From contig JACQHA010000357.1 in assembly GCA_016199255.1 (NCBI GenBank), positions 1 to 7,445 of the forward strand: DNA of 7,445 nt, in the 5' to 3' direction. Positions 1 through 5,146 of this stretch are shown here, in pieces. How positions within the stretch are numbered: the first letter of the stretch is position 1; every line of letters begins with the position of its first letter. Below the pieces are notes generated by a model. It made no database searches. It was not told the origin of the DNA and worked only from the letters and a program-made list of their open reading frames with translations. The translations under genes and the position numbers were made by a program. Source of the stretch: Deinococcus sp. (GTDB taxonomy: Bacteria > Deinococcota > Deinococci > JACQHA01).

Positions 1-149
1 AGCGTGGTCTTGCCATAGCCTGCTGCCGCTGAGATGAGGATCAGCCGCTTGTCGGTGTGCTGGTGCAGATATTCAATCAGGCGTTCGCGGCGCACCACTG
101 CCGCCGCCCGCCGGGGGACGACAATTTTGGTGCGAGCAATAGTACTCAC
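1..149 (-). CDS. MalT-like LuxR-family ATP-dependent regulator, N-terminal fragment
   Basis: Only the first 49 codons are in the window; the gene continues past the left edge. From a GTG start at 149-147 the protein reads M-S-T-I-A-R-T-K-I-V-V-P-R-R. This is the usual opening of large MalT-type (STAND) LuxR regulators, 'TKIxxPxR'. It is followed by an arginine-rich RRERLIEYL segment and then, at residues 38-49, LILISAAAGYGKTT, whose AAAGYGKT is a Walker A nucleotide-binding loop. Such proteins (usually about 850-950 aa) carry an ATPase module, TPR-like sensor repeats and a C-terminal LuxR helix-turn-helix, and act as ligand-gated transcription activators. The fragment cannot show the ligand. 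The neighbouring sugar importers suggest sugar sensing, but that is inference. No strong Shine-Dalgarno precedes the GTG; the start is chosen because the family motif begins just after it. It lies on the same strand as pmbA, 180 bp downstream. Confidence 0.8.
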   Translation of the reverse strand, partial: MSTIARTKIVVPRRAAAVVRRERLIEYLHQHTDKRLILISAAAGYGKTT

Positions 150-238
150 AACCCCGTCGCCTGCTCTGGAGCCGTGTGCACCGCCTCGGTCACGCTCTGT
201 GTCACCTGCCACTCACGCCCAAGGAACAGATCAGCCCT

Positions 239-247
239 ATTTTACCA
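239..247 (-). promoter_or_regulatory. Possible extended -10 promoter for the MalT-like gene
   Basis: On the minus strand the sequence TGGTAAAAT matches an extended -10 element (TGn plus TAAAAT, 5 of 6 to TATAAT). Transcription would start near 232, leaving a leader of about 80 nt before the GTG at 149. A TTGTCA hexamer at 261-256 lies only 11 nt upstream, too close to be its -35. The site is AT-rich compared with its surroundings, but the call rests on one short motif. Confidence 0.35.
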
Positions 248-281
248 AGAGGCTCTGACAAGAAGCCTACTGACGGTGCTG

Positions 282-327
282 GCAGGTTAGCGGTGGCGCG
301 CCGGAGGCGCATCCGTTAACGGCCTGC
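282..327 (-). terminator. Imperfect hairpin after pmbA, possible terminator
   Basis: Just 3 nt past the pmbA stop codon (332-330) lies an imperfect inverted repeat. GCAGG (282-286) pairs with CCTGC (323-327). Inside that, TTAGCGG (287-293) faces CCGTTAA (313-319) with one mismatch on the minus-strand RNA, and a 5-bp inner stem GCGCC-GGA-GGCGC (298-310) closes the tip. A 3-nt bulge breaks the stem and no T-run follows in the minus direction, so this is not a canonical intrinsic terminator. It could end or attenuate transcription from the tldD-pmbA operon, or protect the 3' end of its mRNA. Confidence 0.4.
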
Positions 328-329
328 TT

Positions 330-1709
330 TCACATAGCCATGCCCATCCCAGGCGCGGCGCGCTGGCTGCCGCCGGCTACTGCCAGCTCCCGGACCAGCA
401 GGCTGGGGCAGGTGACGCCCAAGTCGAAGGGAGCAGGGTTGGGGTCATTGCCAATGGCCTCCACGCCCTGCAGCAGATCCAGGAAGTTGCCTGAGATCAC
501 AATGCTGTGTACCGGATGGGCAATCTGCCCATTTAAAACGGCAAATCCCTTGGCCCCCAAAGAGAAGTCGCCAGAGATACGGTCAGCCCCGGAGTGCACT
601 CCCTCTACATCGGTGATCAAGAGGCCATGGCCCGCCGCCGCTGCCAGTTGCTCAGGAGTGGGCTGGCCGGGAAGCAGTATGAAATTCGAAGGAGCCACCG
701 AGAGCGGGCTGCTATAAGACGCTCTGGCGCCGTGGCCAGTAGAGGTGGCGCCGGCGCGCCGGGCGGTGGTGAGGTTGTGCAAGAAGGTGCGCAGGGTGCC
801 GCTTTCCACCACAGTCAGCGGGCGGGAGGCTACCCCTTCATCGTCAAAGGGCCGGCTGGCCAGGCCACCACTGGTAGCATCGTCCTGAATAGTCACGCCG
901 GGAGCGGCAATAATTGAGCCCAGCTTGTCAGCCAGGCGAGACTGCCCCTCCTGGACAGCCTTGGCCGAGAACATACTGCTGAAGGTGGCCAAGAGCGTGG
1001 CCGCAATGCGGTTCTCCAGCACCACCCGGTAGCGGCCAGAGGGGACCGGCCGGGCACCCAAGAGAGAGGTCGCGCGTGCTGCCGCATCTTTGGCTATGGC
1101 TGAAACGTCAAAGTCCAGGCTGCGGCTGCAGGCAAACTGGCTGCCGCCTTTGCGGTCGCCATCCTGGGCCGCTAGGGCCATGACGAAGGCATAGGCGATG
1201 CTGGCCTGATAGAACCGGTCCAGGCCGTGGCTATTGGCTATGCGCACCAGCCGGAGATGGTCGCCATACTCGGCGTAGGGCACGTTGATAATGCGCCCAT
1301 CAGCGGCCCGCGCCACCTGCTCCAGCTCCAGGGCCGCCTGCACCTTGGCATCTGAGGGCACCTGATCGAAATTGGGAGCCACCAGGCCCTTGACCTCCGG
1401 CACCGGCCCATCACTTGGCTCCCACTGGTCATGGCCAGAGCGCAGCTGGGCATTGGCGCTAGCCGCCTCCAGAACTTCGCGGCAGGCGTCACTGTCCAGC
1501 CGCTCGGTGTGGGCATAGCCCCAGGTGCCCTGGCGCAGGACCCGCACCCCGATCCCCGACGACTCGGAGAACTGGAAGCTCTCCACCTGGCCCTGGAAGG
1601 CCCGCACCGTCAGGCCCTTATCGCTGGTGGCGAATACCTCCACGTGCTTCAGGCGCTTGGACTTAGCAGCTTTGAGCACCGTGCCAATGGGATGATCAAA
1701 GCGGTTCAC
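330..1709 (-). CDS. pmbA: PmbA/TldE-family protein (TldD partner, non-catalytic subunit)
   Basis: 459 aa, close to the usual 440-460 aa. TldE/PmbA forms a heterodimer with TldD in the cytoplasm. The complex is a metalloprotease known to trim the leader of microcin B17 and to degrade unfolded peptides such as CcdA; PmbA contributes to the peptide channel but holds no metal. Visible family features are an N-terminal alpha/beta part with ESFQFSESSGIGVRV (residues 43-57), the FSAKAVQEGQSRLADKLG stretch (247-264) where TldD would have HExxxH but none is present, FDDEGVASRP (288-297), and the conserved C-terminal block GVHSGADRISGDFSLGAKG (370-388) and ISGNFLDLL (405-413). Residues 1-3 read GTG-AAC-CGC; the GTG at 1709-1707 overlaps the TGA of tldD (GTGA), which suggests translational coupling. 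The methionine-rich tail (PGMGMAM) is unusual but short. The native peptide substrate is unknown; no bacteriocin precursor is visible in the window. Confidence 0.93.
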   Translation of the reverse strand: MNRFDHPIGTVLKAAKSKRLKHVEVFATSDKGLTVRAFQGQVESFQFSESSGIGVRVLRQGTWGYAHTERLDSDACREVLEAASANAQLRSGHDQWEPSDGPVPEVKGLVAPNFDQVPSDAKVQAALELEQVARAADGRIINVPYAEYGDHLRLVRIANSHGLDRFYQASIAYAFVMALAAQDGDRKGGSQFACSRSLDFDVSAIAKDAAARATSLLGARPVPSGRYRVVLENRIAATLLATFSSMFSAKAVQEGQSRLADKLGSIIAAPGVTIQDDATSGGLASRPFDDEGVASRPLTVVESGTLRTFLHNLTTARRAGATSTGHGARASYSSPLSVAPSNFILLPGQPTPEQLAAAAGHGLLITDVEGVHSGADRISGDFSLGAKGFAVLNGQIAHPVHSIVISGNFLDLLQGVEAIGNDPNPAPFDLGVTCPSLLVRELAVAGGSQRAAPGMGMAM

Positions 1710-3070
1710 TGGCGACCTCCCACGGTGATCTCACTGACCAGGAGCGATGGCTGGCCCACCGTTACCGGCACCATGCCAGAGAGGGAGCCACACATGCCCG
1801 GCGTGAGCTGCAGGTCATTGCCCACGGCCACAATCTTCTGCAGCACCTCCGGCCCGTTGCCAATCAGGCTGGCGCCGCGCACTGGCTCAGCTAGCTGGCC
1901 GCCCTTGATCAAGTAGGCCTCCTCCACCTTGAAGTTGAAGTCTCCGGTGCCAGGCAGCACCGAGCCGCCGCCTAGTTTCTTGGCGTACAGGCCGAAGCTG
2001 ACCTTGCTGATCAACTCCTCTGGTGTCGCCGTACCAGGGGCAATATAGGTGTTGCGCATACGCGACGTGGGCGGGTAGCGGTAGCTCTGGCGGCGCGCCG
2101 AGCCAGTGGGGACGTAGCCTGTCTTCTGCCCTCCCAGCCGGTCCACCATATAAGACTGCAAAATGCCATTCTCAATCAGCACCGTGCGCTGGCCAGGCCG
2201 GCCTTCGTCATCTACCGCCAAATAGCCCCAGCTGCCGCCAATCGTGCCGTCATCAAGGGCAGTCACCACCTCGCTGGCAATGCGCTCGCCCAGCTTGCCT
2301 GCCAGCACCGAAGCACCCTTGGCCACCGAAGTAGTCTCCAAAAGATGCCCGCAGGCCTCATGGAAAATCACCCCACCGAAATCGCTGCCAATCACCACCG
2401 GCAGCTTGCCCGCTGGGGCGTAGCCGGCACGCAGCATGGTAACCGCCGTGCGCGCCGCTGACCTGGCCTGCTCTTCCAGGTTCACCACCTGCCAGTAGCC
2501 CAGGTCATCGCTCGCGCCAGGGCCAGAGAAGCCGGCATACTTCTCCCCATTACCCTCGGCAATAGCCATGATCCGGCAGCGGGTGCGCGGGCGCACGTCG
2601 GACATCAAGAGCCCCTCGCTGTTGGCAATCAGCACCCGCTGCAGCGAGTCTACTAGCGTAATATCCACCTGGGTCACCGCTGGATCATAGGCTCTGGCAG
2701 CCGCATCGGCGCGACGCAGCACCTCTAAGCGCTGGGCCACATCGCCACTGGCCCCGCTTCCCCCCCGGGGCTGGCCAGCCAGGGTGAAGTTCAGGGTCTT
2801 CTGGGGAGCGCTATAGGCGCGGCTCACTGCCTCAGCCGCTTCCAAGAGGCCCTGGGGGCTGACGTCATTGGTGTAGGCATACACCGAGCGGTCCCCGTAG
2901 CAGGCCCGCACCCCGGCGCCGTAGTCCCGGCCAGTGGTGGCCTCCTCCACTTTCTTGCTCAAGAAGCGCAAGGTAGTGGTGGCGCGGTCTTCAATGAACA
3001 CGTCAGCGAAGTCCGCCCCCCGGCTAGCAGCCCGGCGCAACACCTGTTCCAGTACAGTTGGATCAATCAC
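1706..3070 (-). CDS. tldD: TldD-family zinc metalloprotease
   Basis: 454 aa, slightly shorter than E. coli TldD (about 480 aa). It is the catalytic subunit of the TldD/TldE protease, which hydrolyses unfolded or leader peptides threaded through the dimer. The metal site is visible: VIFHEACGHLLE gives H237-E238-x3-H242 (HExxxH), and the third ligand is the cysteine in GMCGSL (C427), matching the His-His-Cys arrangement of TldD. Other family marks are the N-terminal GADFADVFIEDR (residues 18-29), SARRQSYRYPPTSRMRNTYI (324-343), GTGDFNF (374-380) and the closing VTVGQPSLLVSEITVGG. The start is GTG at 3070-3068, supported by a strong Shine-Dalgarno, AGGAAGGAG, 5 nt upstream. That site overlaps the end of the upstream SRA-like gene, whose TAG stop is only 2 nt away. 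It overlaps pmbA by 4 nt downstream. All catalytic residues are intact, so an active enzyme is expected. Confidence 0.95.
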   Translation of the reverse strand: MIDPTVLEQVLRRAASRGADFADVFIEDRATTTLRFLSKKVEEATTGRDYGAGVRACYGDRSVYAYTNDVSPQGLLEAAEAVSRAYSAPQKTLNFTLAGQPRGGSGASGDVAQRLEVLRRADAAARAYDPAVTQVDITLVDSLQRVLIANSEGLLMSDVRPRTRCRIMAIAEGNGEKYAGFSGPGASDDLGYWQVVNLEEQARSAARTAVTMLRAGYAPAGKLPVVIGSDFGGVIFHEACGHLLETTSVAKGASVLAGKLGERIASEVVTALDDGTIGGSWGYLAVDDEGRPGQRTVLIENGILQSYMVDRLGGQKTGYVPTGSARRQSYRYPPTSRMRNTYIAPGTATPEELISKVSFGLYAKKLGGGSVLPGTGDFNFKVEEAYLIKGGQLAEPVRGASLIGNGPEVLQKIVAVGNDLQLTPGMCGSLSGMVPVTVGQPSLLVSEITVGGRQ

Positions 3071-3072
3071 AA

Positions 3073-3492
3073 CTACTCCTTCCTATCCGGCGCCTGGGCC
3101 ACTGGCCCCACCGGCTCCAACACAAATTCAAAGGCCCGGCGGCGCTCCTCATCCAGGTACTGGTAGTGGTAGGCCGCCACCCTATAAAGCCCCCGGTCCA
3201 CCCACTGGTTCCGGGCTAGCTTCTCAAAGACCCGGACCGCGTACCTCTTCTGCCAGGCGCTGAGCAGCTCGGCATTGCCCCCAACCGGCTGCTGGTCGCC
3301 GCTACGGCCTTCGCCCATGTAGTGTAGCGTCTGCCCCTCCCAGCGATTCCGGTACCCCGAGAGGCCCACATCGGTAAGAATGGACTTAGGAGCGTCTGGA
3401 TCATCGGGCACGTGAATGCCCTTCAAGCTGCGATGGTAGAGCGCCACGGCTGACCAAGTCATAAGCGGCAGCCGAGTTCGTAACATCGGCAT
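3073..3492 (-). CDS. Small ScoMcrA-like SRA domain protein (putative modified-base reader)
   Basis: About 139 aa from the ATG at 3492-3490. The core, GYRNRWEGQTLHYMGEGRSG (residues 46-65), then GN (72-73), VRVFEK (86-91), a YRVAAYHYQ strand and FEFVLEPV near the end, resembles the SRA-like domain of ScoMcrA-type HNH restriction enzymes and related proteins, where a 'DRWxGxxLHYTGxGxxGDQ...N...VxLFE' pattern recurs. In those enzymes the domain binds modified DNA. Here no nuclease domain is attached and the protein is essentially the domain alone. The frame stays open upstream to 3636, but those extra codons run through a palindromic repeat and read as low-complexity GGHGGPPLPLG, so a start at M49 or M51 (3486) is preferred; M59 (3462) is possible. 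None has a clear Shine-Dalgarno. The gene stops 2 nt before tldD and overlaps its ribosome binding site, implying co-transcription. It could be a decayed restriction gene or a regulator; family assignment is from motif memory. Confidence 0.6.
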   Translation of the reverse strand: MPMLRTRLPLMTWSAVALYHRSLKGIHVPDDPDAPKSILTDVGLSGYRNRWEGQTLHYMGEGRSGDQQPVGGNAELLSAWQKRYAVRVFEKLARNQWVDRGLYRVAAYHYQYLDEERRRAFEFVLEPVGPVAQAPDRKE

Positions 3493-3502
3493 ATACCAAT
3501 AT

Positions 3503-3508
3503 AGTATA
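3503..3508 (-). promoter_or_regulatory. Probable -10 element for the SRA-tldD-pmbA operon
   Basis: The minus strand reads TATACT (5 of 6 to TATAAT) in a short AT-rich island between GC-rich blocks. The expected start of transcription is near 3496, giving a leader of only about 4-10 nt for the ATGs at 3492 or 3486, or about 34 nt for the ATG at 3462. The hexamer 17 nt upstream (GCGATT) is a poor -35. A very short leader would fit the absence of a Shine-Dalgarno at the first two ATGs. Confidence 0.45.
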
Positions 3509-3577
3509 GCACTTCCGGTCGGTTGAATCGCGAAAGTCTCATGGGTCCCGACCCACCCGCGCGGGATGAAACCCAGG

Positions 3578-3653
3578 GGTAGGGGCGGCCCCCCGTGGCC
3601 GCCCTGATCAGGGACGGCCCAAACCCGGGCACCCACGGGGGGGTGCCCCTACC
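3578..3653. repeat. 76-bp GC-rich palindromic repeat element (MITE/REP-like)
   Basis: The element is bounded by terminal inverted repeats GGTAGGGGC (3578-3586) and GCCCCTACC (3645-3653). Inside are two hairpins of the same design, each an 8-bp perfect stem with a 6-nt loop: GGGCGGCC/GGCCGCCC (3583-3604) and GGGCACCC/GGGTGCCC (3627-3648). Between them lies the perfect palindrome CCCTGATCAGGG (3602-3613). Flanking sequence extends the symmetry imperfectly (ACCCAGG on the left, CCTGGGGT on the right). Elements built from 'GTAGGGGC...GCCCCTAC' arms are known as dispersed intergenic repeats in several environmental bacterial genomes. No transposase or open frame is associated. It sits between divergent promoters and may be mobilised in trans. 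Confidence 0.7.
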
Positions 3654-3724
3654 TGGGGTCAGACCACCGGCGAGGAGTTTCTCTCTAGGACCACGAAACG
3701 GCAGCAGGACGTGACTGAGTGATA

Positions 3725-3756
3725 GGGCCTGATGCCTATCCTTGATGATCAGGCCC
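3725..3756. promoter_or_regulatory. Hairpin upstream of the malE-like promoter
   Basis: GGGCCTGAT (3725-3733) and ATCAGGCCC (3748-3756) form a perfect 9-bp inverted repeat with a 14-nt loop. A competing pair, GATAGG (3721-3726) with CCTATC (3735-3740), overlaps it. It lies about 40 bp upstream of the -35 of the malE-like gene. It is not followed by a T-run on either strand, so a terminator role is weak; a protein-binding site or a barrier between the divergent units is possible. Confidence 0.4.
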
Positions 3757-3794
3757 AGCCAGGTCCCTTCGTGGGCTTTCGCGGCCCTTCACAA

Positions 3795-3823
3795 TTGACA
3801 GCGGTAGTGCCGCAGCCTAAGAT
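3795..3823 (+). promoter_or_regulatory. Sigma-70-type promoter of the sugar-importer operon
   Basis: A perfect -35 TTGACA (3795-3800) is followed after exactly 17 nt by TAAGAT (3818-3823; 4 of 6 to TATAAT). Transcription should start near 3830, leaving a leader of about 48 nt. The spacer contains a small inverted repeat, GCGG-TAGTG-CCGC (3801-3813), well placed for a repressor. A TTCGTGG heptamer lies just after the start point (3844-3850) and another upstream of the -35 (3768-3774). Confidence 0.7.
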
Positions 3824-3865
3824 GAACCTGTAGTCAAACAGTATTCGTGGCATCCGAGCAACCTT

Positions 3866-3872
3866 GAGGAGG
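3866..3872 (+). promoter_or_regulatory. Strong ribosome binding site of the malE-like gene
   Basis: GAGGAGG ends 5 nt before the ATG at 3878, near ideal for high expression, as expected for an abundant periplasmic binding protein. It fixes the start codon. Confidence 0.8.
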
Positions 3873-3877
3873 AAAAC

Positions 3878-5089
3878 ATGGCACAGAGAATGTCTCTCTT
3901 GGTGGTCTTAATAGCCCTAGTAGGCACAGTGGGGTTCAGCCAGGGGACGACGATCACCGTCGAATTCGGCTTCTCCAGCCAGACGGACCTGGATAGCCTG
4001 CAGCCCGCTGTAGACACCTGTGCTCAGGAGCTGGGGATCACCATCACCCCCAACTATGCTGGCGATGGGCCAGGCCTTGATAACCGCCTGCTGCTCACTG
4101 CCCCTGCCGGCGAGGGCGCCGATGTGCTCATTGGGCTGCCCAACGACAACCTGGGCAATGCAGTGGAGGGCGGCGTGGCACTGGACCTGACGCCCTACCT
4201 CTCTGAAGCAGATCTGGCCGACTTTGTGGCTCCGGCACTGGATGCAGGGCGGCTAGTCGGCAAGCTCTTCGCAGTGCCTCTGACTGTGGAGAACGTGGCG
4301 CTCATCCGCAACACCAACCTGGTGCCCAATGCCCCTGCCACCTTCGATGAGCTCCTGACAGCGGCCCGGGCCCTGAACACCGAGAACACCCGAGGCTTCC
4401 AGTTCGACAGCAACAACTCCTTCTTCTCCTTCTTCCTGCTGAGTGCCTTTGGCGGCCGGATCTTTGGCACCAACCCAGATGGCTCCCTCAATCCCAAAGA
4501 CGTGCAGATCGACAGCCCACCGTTCATCCGCGGCGCGGCCTTTATCCAGTCGCTGGTCCAGGACGGCACCATCCTGGCTGACACTGATGACGGCGCTGCC
4601 AAGAACCTGTTCCTGTCCGGGGCTCTGGGCCTGTGGGTGAGTGGCCCCTGGCAGCTAGCGGACTTGATCAACTCCGGCATGCCCTTCACTGTCGAGGCTA
4701 TCCCGCCGTTCGCTGATGGCAACCGGCCCATGCCTTTCCTGGGCGTGCAGGTGGGTTTTGTCAACTCCTTCACCCCCAACCCCGAGGCAGCAGCCAATGT
4801 GCTGAAGTGCCTGGTGCGGGGCGACGTGATCCTGTCGTGGCTAGAGGCCACCCGGCGTCTGCCAGCGGTGAAGAGCCTGGCCAATGCTGAGTACATCACT
4901 GCCAGCCCTGGCACCCAGGGCTTCGTAGCCCAGTCGGCGTTCACCGTGCCCTTCTCCAGCGTAGCTGAGTTCGGCTGCCACTGGGAGCGCACCATCAATG
5001 GGCTGACGCTGTCCAACGACGGCGGCAATACCGAGGACATCTTTAAAGAGCAGGCCACCAGCTTCCGGGAGTGTGTCAACAGCTTGTAG
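3878..5089 (+). CDS. MalE-type periplasmic sugar-binding protein of an ABC importer
   Basis: 403 aa, close to E. coli MalE (396 aa). It should capture a sugar, probably a maltose-like oligosaccharide, outside the inner membrane and deliver it to the MalF/MalG-type permeases encoded next. A Sec signal peptide is clear: MAQRMSLLVVLIALVGTVGFSQG with cleavage around residues 21-23, and mature protein starting TTITVEFGF. There is no lipobox cysteine, so it is probably soluble in a periplasm. Family-1 binding protein marks are VPLTVENVALIRNTNLVP (133-150), the PATFDELLTAA stretch (153-163), the FLSGALGLWVSGPW motif (245-258; compare 'FxxGxAAMxxxGPW'), and PMPFLGVQVGFVN followed by 'NPEAAANVLKCLV' (284-313). 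It contains four cysteines (C48, C311, C367, C399), not typical of MalE, which could form two disulfides. First gene of the operon, with its own promoter and strong ribosome binding site. Exact sugar cannot be read from sequence. Confidence 0.9.
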   Translation: MAQRMSLLVVLIALVGTVGFSQGTTITVEFGFSSQTDLDSLQPAVDTCAQELGITITPNYAGDGPGLDNRLLLTAPAGEGADVLIGLPNDNLGNAVEGGVALDLTPYLSEADLADFVAPALDAGRLVGKLFAVPLTVENVALIRNTNLVPNAPATFDELLTAARALNTENTRGFQFDSNNSFFSFFLLSAFGGRIFGTNPDGSLNPKDVQIDSPPFIRGAAFIQSLVQDGTILADTDDGAAKNLFLSGALGLWVSGPWQLADLINSGMPFTVEAIPPFADGNRPMPFLGVQVGFVNSFTPNPEAAANVLKCLVRGDVILSWLEATRRLPAVKSLANAEYITASPGTQGFVAQSAFTVPFSSVAEFGCHWERTINGLTLSNDGGNTEDIFKEQATSFRECVNSL

Positions 5090-5103
5090 CTGGATGGTAA
5101 CTA

Positions 5104-5138
5104 GCAGACAGGCCCGGGCTCGAGCCCGGGCCTGCTGC
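5104..5138 (+). promoter_or_regulatory. Intercistronic perfect palindrome between malE- and malF-like genes
   Basis: Positions 5109-5134 are a perfect 26-nt palindrome with arms CAGGCCCGGGCTC and its complement, containing two CCCGGG and a central CTCGAG. GCAG (5104-5107) and CTGC (5135-5138) extend the stem past one bulged A, giving up to about 16 GC-rich pairs. It starts 15 nt after the malE stop and ends only a few nt before the malF Shine-Dalgarno. No T-run follows, so full termination is unlikely. By analogy with the REP sequences between malE and malF in E. coli, it probably stabilises the upstream malE message and lowers malF expression relative to the binding protein. Confidence 0.65.
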
Positions 5139-5146
5139 CCAGGGAG

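Larger units (their letters stand above)
3493..3877. other. Divergent intergenic region with two promoters and a repeat element
   Basis: This 385-bp gap separates the leftward SRA-tldD-pmbA operon from the rightward sugar-importer operon. It holds, from left to right, the leftward -10 element, the 76-bp palindromic repeat, about 70 bp without obvious structure (3654-3724), a 9-bp hairpin, and the rightward promoter with its leader. Three TTCGTGG heptamers (3691-3697 inverted, 3768-3774, 3844-3850) are spread across the rightward promoter side. No convincing small gene or tRNA is visible. Confidence 0.7.

Noticed and set aside
256..261. TTGTCA as the -35 of the MalT-like promoter
   Set aside because: Only 11 nt separate it from the TAAAAT element, too short for sigma-70 recognition.
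34..290. Two overlapping plus-strand open frames at the left edge
   Set aside because: They overlap the N-terminus of the minus-strand MalT-like regulator, which has a Walker A motif, and their products look like random translation.
1431..1916. Plus-strand open frame of 161 codons over the tldD/pmbA junction
   Set aside because: Both minus-strand genes are strongly supported across this stretch; the plus-strand product has no family features.
3493..3636. Upstream extension of the SRA-like gene to an ATG at 3636
   Set aside because: The added codons are mostly within the palindromic repeat and read as low-complexity sequence; a promoter -10 element at 3508-3503 would lie inside the gene.
3578..3653. 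Repeat element as a CRISPR repeat or insertion sequence
   Set aside because: There is no regularly spaced array and no transposase; it is a single palindromic unit.
4195..5079. Long minus-strand open frame of 294 codons inside the malE-like gene
   Set aside because: It lies entirely opposite a gene with clear family motifs and a signal peptide, its protein is arginine/serine-rich without recognisable domains, and it has no ribosome binding site. It is a typical shadow frame in GC-rich DNA.
5109..5134. Palindrome between malE and malF as an intrinsic terminator
   Set aside because: No T-run follows on the plus strand, and a Shine-Dalgarno with the next operon gene follows at once. A role in mRNA stability or attenuation fits better.
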